NCBI GenBank assembly: GCA_001970955.1
Contig: MPUH01000210.1
Location: forward strand, 17,397-81,396
Origin: Stentor coeruleus
Taxonomy: Eukaryota > Ciliophora > Heterotrichea > Heterotrichida > Stentoridae
DNA length: 64,000 bases
Reading direction: 5' to 3'
The notes under the pieces are model-generated. The model had not been told where the DNA came from and ran no database searches. It saw only the letters and a list, made by a program, of their open reading frames with translations. Shown here piece after piece: positions 29,249-39,526 of the stretch. Made by a program: the position numbers and the translations under genes. Within the stretch, counting starts at the first letter, position 1. Each line of letters opens with the position of its first letter.

Positions 29249-30949
29249 ATGAGTCTAGATTTCGACCCTCTAGATTTTTTCAAACAAGAACTTTCCTCTG
29301 ATGAAATCTTCATCAAAGTCAACGCAATTCATCGTATCAAAGTAATCTCAACAGTAATAGGTTCATCAAGAGTAGAACAAGAACTAATTCCATACCTTTC
29401 TTCTATCATACCAAAACTAGAAGATGAGTCTCTTTTTGCCTTATCCCAAGAACTAGGTATTCTCCATCTCTATGTTAACGATTCTCCTGGAACCCTTTTA
29501 CCATTACTTGAAGCTTTAGCATCAGCAGAAGAATCATTAGTCCGTGAACAAGCAGTATTTTCTCTAATCGAATTAGCCAGTTATCTTTCAGACTATCAAC
29601 TTATTCACACATTTGTCGGTACAGTTATAAAACTCTCATCATCAGAAGCATTCACAGCAAAAATCTCAGCATGTAAACTATTTACCGCAGCTTATCCTCG
29701 TGCTGGAGGCTATCGTGAAAAACTTAGAGGTAAACTTATTGAATTATGTCAAGATGACAATTATATGATAAGAAAATCAGCAGCTGAACAAATTGAAGAA
29801 ATGATCAGTATTGTTGAAAAACAAAGCCTAGTCAATGAAATTTTCCCTATAATCAAAATTTTAAATCAAGACGAACATGAAGAAATACGTATTATTTGTA
29901 TAAAGTTTATAAGAAAACTATGTGAGATTTTAAATAAAGAAGAAATAAAAGCTTTGATTGTACCTTTATTAACTAGTTTTCAAGAAGATAGTTCATGGAA
30001 AGTTCGTTTAGCTTTTGCTGATGAGATTTTTGTGATTTCTGAAGTTAGTGATATGGAGTTTATTGAAAATGTTTTATTGCAAAATGTGGTTTTTCTTATG
30101 CATGATACAGAAAATGAGGTGAAAATTGGTATGTTGAGAGGAATGGTGAATATGGTGAAAAAAATACCTCCAGAAAAAATGGTAAGTTTGATGTTCCCGA
30201 TAATATCTTCGTTTTTTCAGGATGAAGGATTGCAGTTGAAGATAAAAATGGTATGCGCTGATATTATTGTTGAAATGTGGAAAGTAACTGATAAAGAGTT
30301 TTGTTTGAAATCGATATTTCCTATTGTTGAAGGGGTTTTTACTGATAATAGTAAGGATTTGAAGTTGAAGTTTATGGAAAATCTGCATGTTTTCAGTAGT
30401 GCTGGGGGGGATTTTGTTGTGGGGAAACTCAGGCCGATACTTGAAGAGTGTTGGAAAGACACTAAAAACTGGAGACTTCGACGAAAAGTTCTTAAATCCA
30501 TAGTGAAAATTACCTTGATTTTAGGAAGCGACATTTTCACTTCGAGTTTGAGCTCGGTTTTCCTTAGGTTTATTACAGACCCTGTTTGCAGTATAAGAAA
30601 CACTGGGTTTAAAGAGATTAAAAAACTCTCAAAATGCATTGATTTGGAATGGTTTTCTACTATACTCTACCCAAAACTTCAGGAACTTTATTCTGAGACT
30701 ACATGGTATTTACATAGAGTATGCATAATACATATATTAGGAAATATACCTGGAGATTATTTAAGCATATTTAATACAGCTTGTAAGGAGCCTGTTTCAA
30801 ATATTAAAATTGCTGTGTGTAAAGTTATACAACAAATGATTGATGAAAAAAAAGATATAAGTGCTTATAATAGTTTTATATATGAGTTAAGAAAAGATAA
30901 AGACAGAGATGTTGCTTATCTTGCTAATTCAATACTACTTGATTCTTAA
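29249..30949 (+). CDS. Protein phosphatase 2A scaffold subunit A (PR65)
   Basis: The product is 566 residues, close to the usual 590, made almost entirely of HEAT repeats. The start PLDFFKQELSSDEIFIKVNAIHRIKVIS, with LIPYLSSII and the EELG-like LSQELG, matches PR65. Later repeats (LLTSFQEDSSWKVRLAFADE, ENEVKIGMLRGMV, TKNWRLRRKVL) match its typical DSSWRVR / NWR.R motifs. PR65 holds the catalytic C subunit and exchangeable B subunits of PP2A. The next gene starts 116 bp downstream on the same strand. Confidence 0.96.
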   Translation: MSLDFDPLDFFKQELSSDEIFIKVNAIHRIKVISTVIGSSRVEQELIPYLSSIIPKLEDESLFALSQELGILHLYVNDSPGTLLPLLEALASAEESLVREQAVFSLIELASYLSDYQLIHTFVGTVIKLSSSEAFTAKISACKLFTAAYPRAGGYREKLRGKLIELCQDDNYMIRKSAAEQIEEMISIVEKQSLVNEIFPIIKILNQDEHEEIRIICIKFIRKLCEILNKEEIKALIVPLLTSFQEDSSWKVRLAFADEIFVISEVSDMEFIENVLLQNVVFLMHDTENEVKIGMLRGMVNMVKKIPPEKMVSLMFPIISSFFQDEGLQLKIKMVCADIIVEMWKVTDKEFCLKSIFPIVEGVFTDNSKDLKLKFMENLHVFSSAGGDFVVGKLRPILEECWKDTKNWRLRRKVLKSIVKITLILGSDIFTSSLSSVFLRFITDPVCSIRNTGFKEIKKLSKCIDLEWFSTILYPKLQELYSETTWYLHRVCIIHILGNIPGDYLSIFNTACKEPVSNIKIAVCKVIQQMIDEKKDISAYNSFIYELRKDKDRDVAYLANSILLDS

Positions 30950-31065
30950 ACTAACTACTATCTTAAAACCTTTTAAAAATTATTATCATTAATAACCCAA
31001 CTAATATATAATCAACATCTAAAAAAAATTTTTTTTTTTCTATTTACCTACCATATCTACTAATA

Positions 31066-33483
31066 ATGAAAAATAGCTTAATAGGTCAAAGCTTAAAGTT
31101 CTCAGGAAGAGAAGTTATAATCGACAGGCTAATAAAAACAACAACTCATGCAGAAATCCTTCTAACCAAATGTGGCTCTATCATAAAATACATCCCTCTA
31201 CACACAACTCATTCAAGAGAACTTTACCAAAACGAAACCACAGCTTTAAGAGTTATAGGAAGTTCTCCAAACATCATCGAACTCGAAGATTTCTGTTTAA
31301 TCCAATCAAATCCTCCAATAGGTTTATTAAAACTAGAATACTACGAGTTTGGGAGTTTATCAGACTTACTAAAATCTCATATAGTAAACGAAATCCAAGC
31401 TTTGCAAATAATGCGAGATTTGATATGTGCATTAAGTAAATTAGAAGAAGCTGGTATAGTTCATAGAAACATTACAATGAAAAATATTCTCATAAGTAAA
31501 AACTATGAATTTGGCTTAAGTGGTTTTGGAAGTTCAGGTTTGATTCAAGATTTAAAAGGTGTTGATATAAAATATGTTGTTATAAACAGTGAAAAACATA
31601 CTCATCCTGCGACTAGACCTGTTGATTTTGGTGATGGACTAATAATTGAAAAAATCGATATCTGGGGTCTTGGGTGTATATTACATATGTTACTATATAG
31701 AACCCTTCCAACTAATAAATGGCCTATTGATGATGGGACAATACAATATCAAATTTTAGTCCGTTTAGTAAATTTATGTTTAAATCCTGATCCTAATCAA
31801 AGACCTACAGCATCATCTATGATATTCCAATTCCAGCATCCACCTGATTTTGTATTAGTTACGACGAATTCACAATTTAAATGCCCATCTTCTAGTATAA
31901 AAAAATCTCTTTATAATTGTTTAGATGACTTACCAGTTAGGCCTGATATGTATTTCTTACAGAGTTTAACTTCAAAATCTTGGACTTCACCTGAAAAAGT
32001 TCCTAAAATACTTGAGATTATTAGGAATTGGGATAAAAAAAACACAATTCCTAGTATAAAAATTTTATTGGTTTTACATAGACTTGTTGTATCTGGGCAT
32101 TTTTCTTTTATGTCTTCAGTTAGTGTTTTTGAAAATGTTCTTAAAATGTGGACGGATAAAATTAGAAACCCTTCTGATGTACATTTTAATGATTTTTATG
32201 CTGGACTTATAAGACAAATGAGCAGGGTTATGTTAGAAAAAATTGCTTTACATATGAAAATATCTGTATCTGGGAATTGGAAACAGATGATACCTTTGGA
32301 AAATATTGAAGAAGTTATTCAGTATTTGTTGAAAGTTGTTAAAATTTGTGAGGGATTAGCGATGGGGACACATTTGTTGGTGGAAATTAATAATTTTATT
32401 AAAACTCAGTTATTAGAAGAGTTACAGAGGGCGGTTAATGTGGTTGGAATGGTACTTGGGGCTGCAAATAAGAATTCTGATGTGTTTAGTTCAATTGTGC
32501 AGAGGATGAATCAGTTGTTGCAAACACAAGCTGATACCCCAAAAGCTCACAAGTACAAATCCCAAAACGAAGAAAACCCTGGAGAAGAATTGATGCCTAA
32601 TTTCCCAGCCCTGGTCGCAGTGGAAAACAAGAAAACAGAAAAATATCTTGACGACAGATGGAAAATCAAACAAGAAGACCTAAACATGGAAAAAGTTCTC
32701 GCAGCAGGGTCAAGTTGCACCGTCTACAAAGGTAAATACAAATGTACTCCAGTCGCAATAAAAGTCATGAAAGGGACTTTCATGGGTAAGTCATTAGAAA
32801 AAGAATTTGAAAGAGAAGTTACAGCTATGGTAACATTAAGACATCCAAACCTAGTCTTATTTATGGGTGCATGTAAAACCCCTCAAATGATTATAATATC
32901 TGAATTCTGCGCAGGAGGATCATTATTTACACTTTTACATGAATCAAAAAATATACAGTTAAGTTGGAAACAAAGATTAAGAATATTACGAGATGTAGCT
33001 AGAGGTATGTTATATTTACATGAAGCATCAACACCTATTTTACATAGAGATTTAAAAAGTTTAAATGTACTTTTAGTTAAAGAAGTTACAGGGCCTAATG
33101 ATGGGATTTTTATAAAGATTACAGACTTTGGGATATCACGTATATTAGATCAGGGAATTGAATTTACAGGACAAATGGGTACATGTCATTGGATGGCTCC
33201 TGAAGTTTTAAGTAATCAACCTTATTCACTTGAAGCAGATATTTATTCTTATGGGATTGTCATGTGGGAAGTTATAGCAAGAGAAGTCCCATATCAAAAT
33301 ACTAACCCTATGACTATACCTATAAGAGTTGTTAAAGGGGAAAGACCTAATCTTGGACAGATTCCATCTACTTGTCCTGAAGCTTTGAAAAACCTTTTAA
33401 GAGCTTGTTGGGATGCAGTTCCAACACGTAGACCGAATTTTCATTTAATACTTGATGTTCTTGAAAATTTAGAAACTTTATAG
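31066..33483 (+). CDS. NAK-like pseudokinase - ANTH-like domain - TKL (Raf-like) kinase
   Basis: The product is 805 residues. Residues about 1-275 resemble NAK/AAK1-type kinases but read HRN at 133-135 and SGFG where DFG belongs, so this half is a pseudokinase. Residues about 290-490 look like an ANTH/ENTH helical domain (IPSIKILLVLHRLVVSGHFSF is its typical second helix), which in AP180/CALM binds phosphoinositides and clathrin machinery. Residues about 535-805 are a complete TKL kinase: LAAGSSCTVYKGKY, VAIKVMK, HRDLKSLN, TDFGISR, GTCHWMAPEVL. A pseudokinase followed by an active kinase recalls JAK layout, but the two halves come from different families. A role at endocytic membranes is inference. 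Confidence 0.9.
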   Translation: MKNSLIGQSLKFSGREVIIDRLIKTTTHAEILLTKCGSIIKYIPLHTTHSRELYQNETTALRVIGSSPNIIELEDFCLIQSNPPIGLLKLEYYEFGSLSDLLKSHIVNEIQALQIMRDLICALSKLEEAGIVHRNITMKNILISKNYEFGLSGFGSSGLIQDLKGVDIKYVVINSEKHTHPATRPVDFGDGLIIEKIDIWGLGCILHMLLYRTLPTNKWPIDDGTIQYQILVRLVNLCLNPDPNQRPTASSMIFQFQHPPDFVLVTTNSQFKCPSSSIKKSLYNCLDDLPVRPDMYFLQSLTSKSWTSPEKVPKILEIIRNWDKKNTIPSIKILLVLHRLVVSGHFSFMSSVSVFENVLKMWTDKIRNPSDVHFNDFYAGLIRQMSRVMLEKIALHMKISVSGNWKQMIPLENIEEVIQYLLKVVKICEGLAMGTHLLVEINNFIKTQLLEELQRAVNVVGMVLGAANKNSDVFSSIVQRMNQLLQTQADTPKAHKYKSQNEENPGEELMPNFPALVAVENKKTEKYLDDRWKIKQEDLNMEKVLAAGSSCTVYKGKYKCTPVAIKVMKGTFMGKSLEKEFEREVTAMVTLRHPNLVLFMGACKTPQMIIISEFCAGGSLFTLLHESKNIQLSWKQRLRILRDVARGMLYLHEASTPILHRDLKSLNVLLVKEVTGPNDGIFIKITDFGISRILDQGIEFTGQMGTCHWMAPEVLSNQPYSLEADIYSYGIVMWEVIAREVPYQNTNPMTIPIRVVKGERPNLGQIPSTCPEALKNLLRACWDAVPTRRPNFHLILDVLENLETL

Positions 33484-34689
33484 ATTAAGATAATTAGTTT
33501 TTAATAAGATTTTTTATGGCTTTGATTTATGATTTATTTTATAAAGTTAGAGTAGAATTTTTGTGAGATTTAAGAATAGAAAGTTGGTTATTTACAATGG
33601 TTTTTATGTGTATGTAAAATGGGTAAATGGGAAGTTAAGTTTTTATTTTTATATCAAGTGAATCATTTTATGTTGGTAAAAAATTATTTTGGATATAATT
33701 TGAAGGAAAGGATTATGTGATATGCAATTAGTTTGCAGTTAAAAATATATAATAATAGGCTGAAAAACAAAAACTTGATAATTATTGTGAGTATAAAATA
33801 TAAGGCAGATTGCATAAACAAGTAGAATTTACTCGAAAATAAATTTACAATGAATAAACTAAATAAAAACATGAAATAATGCTTGAAAAATTTGCAGATA
33901 TTTTTAGCATAAAATAATATCATAAAGTTAATAGTTAAAGCTAAGATAATTAATTAGCATCAATCGGTAGACCTAAAAATATACCAACAAAAGGAGATCC
34001 TAAACAAAATACCATTATACAAAAAAAAAGCACATCAAAAACAAAAACTTTTTAATATTAATAATTCCTAAATCTTCCTTCAAAAAACCCAAACACCCAA
34101 ACTCTCCATCATTTCTCAAACACCACATACCACTAAAAGCCGCATTAAAACTCCATAAAATCCTAAATCCTCATTACCCACCTCTAAAAAAATCAATTCC
34201 CCACACCTTCTTCTCTTAGCCAAAAAAAAATCCATCCCTCACCTTCCTCTAACCTTTTTCAACTTTTAATGCACTTCCTCATAATAAAAATGTTTAAAAT
34301 CCCCAAAAACTTCAACCTTCATATTCCCAAAAGAATTCATTAAATCCATATAAAACTTTATCACAAAAAAATCCAAAATCCCCATTCTTCAACAACTATC
34401 AGTACTGTTAATCAGCCATACTTAAAATCGTAAACCTAATTATAAGTCAAAAAACACACTTTTAAACAGCTTTTCACCTAAGAAAAATCAGTAACTTCAT
34501 CAAACTATAAAGTTCATGAGTATCTTATATACTCATCAAAATCTTCAGGAAGTCTTTAAAATATTTTTTCTATCATCAAACAACTTTTCATTTTAGCCAC
34601 CATTCCTTTCTAGAATTTCGCCTTCAGACTTTAAACCTAACTAAGTTAATCAACTTTTAGTCAAATATATTATCACATACCCTACGTTT
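33484..34689. other. Long intergenic region, no gene seen
   Basis: The first 250 bases are G- and T-rich (trailer of the TKL gene). From about 33960 the plus strand becomes strongly A/C-rich and G-poor. A 79-codon minus-strand frame at 33684-33923 is a run of hydrophobic AT-rich codons and is not called. Confidence 0.55.
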
Positions 34690-35270
34690 TATAAATCATC
34701 TCTTCTGCTCTGTTGGATCCTAAGATGGTATTTTTTTGACAATACCTTGTAATTCCAACACAAGGCTTATTTTCTTTATACACAATATGTCCTTCTTATC
34801 ACAATACATCCAAGCAAGGCCCAAAATCCTAAGATACACTAAAGTCTACTTGTTATTACACCAACAATAAAGCTATGGGATTTCATGTCTCTATGGATGA
34901 TTACTCGATCATGTACAAATCGGAAACTTTCTTATATCTAGACACTTAGCATGGCTACAGTTTTTATTGATAATTACCCTCACAGTTTATAAACAAACTT
35001 CATATAGAAATGCCAAATAACTCCATAGCTGAAAAACCTACAATTACTTTAAACTTCGTAATCTTGTTCATAAATCTTGAAGATATCAACAACACCTTCA
35101 AGCTATATGCAAAATCCGGCTTCTTCGATAAAATTGTCTTCATTTTTCTTCTTGATTTTCAAGACAATTCTCAGTCCACTAGTCTCATCTACTTCAAGTC
35201 AGACTTCCCAAAAAATCCCTTCACTTTTTTTACGATAGTTTATAAAAAAACCTGCTTTTTTCATGGTTAT
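34690..35270 (-). pseudogene. Protein kinase relic
   Basis: One minus-strand frame, from about 35267 down to about 34850, reads like a kinase N-lobe broken by stops. GLRIVLKIKKKNEDNFIEEA sits like beta3 and alphaC, GVVDIFKIYE like beta4, and FVHDRVIIHRDMKSHSF is a clear catalytic loop. A DFG (DFGPCLD) follows in another frame near 34826-34846. At least six in-frame stops and one shift rule out function. It lies just upstream of, and antisense to, the pyrophosphatase gene. Confidence 0.72.
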
Positions 35271-35361
35271 TTAGTATAAAACAAGCCTTAGAGAATAAGT
35301 TGTAAATAATCTTATACGAAACTTGAAATTTAAGTCGAGTAAATGTGGCTTATAATTAAAG

Positions 35362-37737
35362 ATGTCTGGCACAGAGATGGCTTATTTATACATAGGAGCA
35401 TCAGCTGTAGTCGGATTAATCTATGGTGTTGTGCTTATTTTAGTCTTAGCTAGAGTTCCAGTTGGTGAGGAAAGAGGATATCATGGAAATGATGAAAGAC
35501 ATCTTAAAGACATGATTGGTATCAAGACTGAGACTAAGACAAGACACAATCATCACACTGGAGAAACTGATACATACGAAGAAGAAGTTGGACCATATCA
35601 TGACAGTTGGGAACAAGTTGTATGGACTTTAAATAAAATTGCTACAGCCGTCTCAAATGGTGCTATAGCTTTTTTAAAAGAAGAATACAAAATCCTAGCA
35701 GTTTTTATAGTAATCTTCGCTATCATCATAGCAACATTAGTTGATGAACTAGGAACATTCTGGACAACAGGCGCTTTTGTCCTTGGAGCTTTAACAAGTA
35801 TTGTCTCAGGGTATATCGGAATGAAAGTTGCAGTATTTTCTAATTGTAGAACAGCATATAGTGCTATTAATAAAGAACATGGGCTTACAAGAGCTTTTAG
35901 AGTTGCATTTAGAGGTGGAGCTGTTCTTGGTTTTATCTTAACTTCATTAGGTCTATTAAACCTAGCAATTCTCTTATCAATTTATCATTATTTCTATCTT
36001 AATGATAGTGATGAAAATGATATTAAAAGACAAGAAACATTAAGAAAACTATATGAAAACCTTGCTGGTTATGGTCTTGGAGGTTCGACTATTGCTATGT
36101 TTGGAAGAGTAGGTGGAGGTATTTATACCAAAGCTGCTGATGTTGGTGCTGACCTTGCTGGAAAAGTTGAAGCTGGTCTTGAAGAAGATGATCCACGTAA
36201 TGCTGCTACTATTGCTGATAATGTTGGAGATAATGTTGGGGATATCGCTGGTATGGGATCTGATCTTTTTGGTAGTTTCGCTGAAAGTACATGTGCTGCA
36301 CTTGTTGTCTCTGCAACATCTCCTCAAATTGCTGATAATTATGTAGCTATGCTTTTCCCTCTTATGATCTCAGCTACAGGTATCTTTGTTTGTATTATCA
36401 CTTCCTTCTTTGCTACTCATATCATGGAAGTAGACAAACCTGAGAAAATCGAAAAGACTTTGAAATACCAATTGATTATATCAACAATCCTACTTACCCC
36501 AGCTCTTTGGGCTTTATCCTGGTATATCCTCCCAAGAACTTTTGATTTCATTGATATCCATAAAGCTATTGAATGTGCTGATAAAATTGTTAACATAACT
36601 AATACTGATATTCAAACTTGTATCACAGACAACATCCATCTTCATGATGTTCAATATTGGCATGCTTTTGTTTGTATCATCTGTGGTCTTTGGTCTGGGC
36701 TTATAATTGGTTTTATAACTGAATATTATACTTCTCATTCATATAGCCCAGTACGTGAAGTTGCTGAAAGTTGTAGAACTGGTGCTGCTACTGATATAAT
36801 CTATGGCTTAGCTTTAGGTTATCTTTCATGTATTGTCCCAACAATATGTCTTGGAGTGACTATTTATTTCTCATTCAAGCTTTCAAGTATGTATGGTATT
36901 GCCCTTGCTGCCCTTGGTATGCTTTCTAACTTAGCTATTGCCCTTGCTATTGATGGTTATGGACCAATTTCTGATAATGCTGGAGGTATGGTTGAGATGA
37001 TCCACCTCAAAAAAGAAGTCAGAGCTAAAACTGATGCTCTTGATGCTGCTGGTAACACAACTGCTGCTATAGGAAAAGGTTTCGCTATTGGTAGTGCTGC
37101 TTTAGTCTCATTAGCTTTATTCGGTGCTTTTATTACAAGAGCTAATCTTGGTGAAGTTAATATCCTTCAACCATTACAATTCGCCGGGTTACTTGTTGGT
37201 GCTATGCTTCCTTATGCCTTTTCAGCTTTTACTATGAAAAGTGTTGGTAAAGCAGCTAATCAAATGGTTATGGAAGTTCGAAGACAATTCCAAGAAATGC
37301 ATAAGAATCCATCATATGAACCAGAATATGAAAAATGTGTTGCAATATCAACACAAGCTGCACTTAAAGAAATGATACTTCCTGGATGTATGGTTATATT
37401 TACACCTATTGTTACTGGATTTTTGTTTGGGTCTAATGCTGTTGCTGGTTTATTAGCTGGAATTTTAGTTTCTGGTGTTCAAATGGCTACTTCTAGTGCT
37501 AATTCTGGTGGTGCTTGGGATAATGCTAAGAAGTATATTGAAGGAGAGAATTTGGTTAAGAAGAGTGACCCAAGCTTTAAAGAAATTAAAGCTGCTGCTG
37601 TAACTGGAGATACTGTTGGTGACCCGATGAAAGATACTTCTGGACCAAGTTTGAACATTTTGGTTAAGCTTTCAGCTATTATTTCGTTGGTGTTTGGAGG
37701 CTTTTTCGCTAAGTATGGAGGAATTATCGTAGCTTAA
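35362..37737 (+). CDS. Membrane-bound H+-translocating pyrophosphatase (K+-dependent type)
   Basis: The product is 791 residues with about 16 membrane helices. The pyrophosphate site is intact: ADVGADLAGKVE, then EDDPRNAATIADNVGDNVGD and IAGMGSDLFGSFAE. DAAGNTTAAIGKG has Ala where K+-independent enzymes have Lys (GNTTKA), which predicts the K+-dependent type. Conserved C-terminal motifs MATSSANSGGAWDNAKKYIE, TGDTVGDPMKDTSGPSLNIL are present. The enzyme uses PPi hydrolysis to acidify vacuoles or acidocalcisomes. Its codon use is richer in GCT/GGT than that of neighbouring genes, fitting high expression (inference). Confidence 0.98.
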   Translation: MSGTEMAYLYIGASAVVGLIYGVVLILVLARVPVGEERGYHGNDERHLKDMIGIKTETKTRHNHHTGETDTYEEEVGPYHDSWEQVVWTLNKIATAVSNGAIAFLKEEYKILAVFIVIFAIIIATLVDELGTFWTTGAFVLGALTSIVSGYIGMKVAVFSNCRTAYSAINKEHGLTRAFRVAFRGGAVLGFILTSLGLLNLAILLSIYHYFYLNDSDENDIKRQETLRKLYENLAGYGLGGSTIAMFGRVGGGIYTKAADVGADLAGKVEAGLEEDDPRNAATIADNVGDNVGDIAGMGSDLFGSFAESTCAALVVSATSPQIADNYVAMLFPLMISATGIFVCIITSFFATHIMEVDKPEKIEKTLKYQLIISTILLTPALWALSWYILPRTFDFIDIHKAIECADKIVNITNTDIQTCITDNIHLHDVQYWHAFVCIICGLWSGLIIGFITEYYTSHSYSPVREVAESCRTGAATDIIYGLALGYLSCIVPTICLGVTIYFSFKLSSMYGIALAALGMLSNLAIALAIDGYGPISDNAGGMVEMIHLKKEVRAKTDALDAAGNTTAAIGKGFAIGSAALVSLALFGAFITRANLGEVNILQPLQFAGLLVGAMLPYAFSAFTMKSVGKAANQMVMEVRRQFQEMHKNPSYEPEYEKCVAISTQAALKEMILPGCMVIFTPIVTGFLFGSNAVAGLLAGILVSGVQMATSSANSGGAWDNAKKYIEGENLVKKSDPSFKEIKAAAVTGDTVGDPMKDTSGPSLNILVKLSAIISLVFGGFFAKYGGIIVA

Positions 37738-38435
37738 TAAGTTAGGAAGATTAAGAATTTAGGAGTTTAGGAATTTTGTGCATGAAGGGTTTTGTGTGGA
37801 AAAAGGCTTGGGATGAGGAGTTTGGTTTATCCTTTGTTGTGGTGGATGTGCTTTTTTTATTAAAAAATGCTTATAAGCTAGTGGTATTTTTTAATTTTGG
37901 AAGGGGATAATTTACATAAAGTTTGTCCTAAGCTAGATTTTTTTGTAATTTTTATATCAATAGTTTATGTAGTTATCCTCATCAAATTGATCAATCATAT
38001 TTCCAGTCTTATTCAATTTTAAATTCTTTTAATATAAAAAATAATCATTTTTATAATATTTCAAACCTAAAACTCCCAAAACCAAAAAAAAAAACTCTAG
38101 GAAACTGATAAAAAAAATTCATAGTCGGGCCAAGTCTTTAAATTTACTACCAAAACAATTTATTGATATTTAAAAGAAAAATAAAAATTCCAGCTTGCAT
38201 AATATTTACAAATAACTCCTCTATTCTATTGTCTACCCTAAATTTTATTAACTCTCTACCTTTAAAATTCAACCTTATCACAACACATAAAATTTTTTAC
38301 CATATCTTTAAACATATCATAAATAAAACTTCTTTATACCTCTCTTATAAAACCCAATCAAATATCCTCACCTTTAATTTATTTATACCTTACTCATCTA
38401 TCATATAAAAGTCAGCCAATAGTTTCCATTTAAAA
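37738..38435. other. Convergent intergenic region with opposite strand skews
   Basis: It lies between two convergent stops. About the first 170 bases are G-rich and C-poor; from about 38010 the plus strand is C-rich and G-poor, the trailer of the minus-strand TBC gene. An 81-codon frame at 38163-38408 follows from composition and is not called. Confidence 0.65.
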
Positions 38436-39440
38436 TTATTTTAAGTGGCTGGGAGAATTGTTGAACCACGAGAAGTAAATATAAGCTTGAGACAACAATT
38501 CTTCTATATCTCTCTCATGCCATGCATCAGTAGGAAGATTTTGCAAAAATGTGAGGATTTCGTTAAAACTTGCTTTTCTCAATGTTTCCTTCCATTTTAA
38601 TATAAGGGATACCGCAACATACATGCTTAAAATCCTAAACCCATCACCAATCGATAAAAACCCATCCCACAAGCGGAATAGCAAATTCAAAGGAAACTCT
38701 CTTATAAACATACAATTAAGCCACCTGAAGCTAAAATGAATCATTTCCAATTGTTCATCTCTCAAATGCTGCATCAATTGTTGGTCAATCCTCAACAAAA
38801 TATCCTGTATTTTTAACAGCGCTACCTGTATCCCAGTTGATGATGGGAAGAAATAATCAAGTATCGAATCTACAACATTAGATAAGCACCAATAAACATC
38901 AGCCTCAATATCCCTAAGTTCAATAGGTAAATTCCCATGTTCACAAAGTACATTAAAATCACATAAAGGGGTTAAAAATACTAATAAAAATATTGAGCAA
39001 AGATCATTTATACCTTGAACATATCCACTAACAGGATGTCTTATAGCCCAAATATATAATATTCTTCTAAGCATTTCTTGTATTTCTTGAGTTTTAAATA
39101 TAGGAATAGAGCTTTGTGTCCTTGGAATATCATCATTTATTTGTTTAAGGTCAATTATATGTTTTTCTGTTTGATGTTCTGATCTAGCATCGTAAATCTG
39201 TGTACAGTAATGAAAGTATTCAGTTCTTTTACGATCTAATAAAAGTTCTCTACGGCTTAAATTGGTAGGAAGATACCCGATTAAAAGCTTCCATACAGTA
39301 GATCGATTTTTGTCATCTACTCCATGCCAGATTAGTCCTCGGAGTTTGTTTAGGTCACAGTCTTCAGCGTGAAGTTCTTTGAGGATCTGCTGGTTCCGCC
39401 TCGAGGTTAATGATGAGTCTTTTTTTTCCTCTTGGGCCAT
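38436..39440 (-). CDS. TBC domain Rab GTPase-activating protein, TBC1D22-like
   Basis: The product is 334 residues and almost entirely TBC domain. LRGLIWHGVDDKNRSTVWKLLIGYLP starts it. The Arg finger is in DDIPRT and the Gln finger in SGYVQGIND, both intact. IEADVYWCLSNVVDSILDYF and FRWLNCMFIREFPL match TBC1D22 closely, as does the ending LPTDAWHERDIEELLSQAY. TBC proteins speed GTP hydrolysis by Rabs in membrane traffic. The long N-terminal region of animal TBC1D22 is absent. It is divergent from the next gene with 86 bp between starts. Confidence 0.95.
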   Translation of the reverse strand: MAQEEKKDSSLTSRRNQQILKELHAEDCDLNKLRGLIWHGVDDKNRSTVWKLLIGYLPTNLSRRELLLDRKRTEYFHYCTQIYDARSEHQTEKHIIDLKQINDDIPRTQSSIPIFKTQEIQEMLRRILYIWAIRHPVSGYVQGINDLCSIFLLVFLTPLCDFNVLCEHGNLPIELRDIEADVYWCLSNVVDSILDYFFPSSTGIQVALLKIQDILLRIDQQLMQHLRDEQLEMIHFSFRWLNCMFIREFPLNLLFRLWDGFLSIGDGFRILSMYVAVSLILKWKETLRKASFNEILTFLQNLPTDAWHERDIEELLSQAYIYFSWFNNSPSHLK

Positions 39441-39526
39441 AGCGAGTAGATATATGAATATTTAGAATAAGTTCCCTTTTTTGAATAGCATACAGGGATA
39501 TGAAATGGAAAATATCGTGGAAATAA
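39441..39526. promoter_or_regulatory. Short bidirectional promoter region
   Basis: Only 86 bases separate the starts of the TBC and ABHD17-like genes, so both promoters must lie here or within the genes. No TATA or other motif can be assigned with confidence. Confidence 0.4.

Noticed and set aside
33684-33923. 79-codon hydrophobic minus-strand frame
   Set aside because: Runs of Phe/Leu/Ile/Tyr from AT-rich DNA, with no signal peptide, conserved motif or neighbouring gene to support it.
35010-35279. 89-codon plus-strand frame before the pyrophosphatase
   Set aside because: It is antisense to the kinase relic, which explains the lack of stops on this strand. No feature of its own.
38163-38408. 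81-codon plus-strand frame in the convergent spacer
   Set aside because: Low-complexity Ile/Leu/Asn/Thr product in a G-poor trailer of the minus-strand TBC gene.
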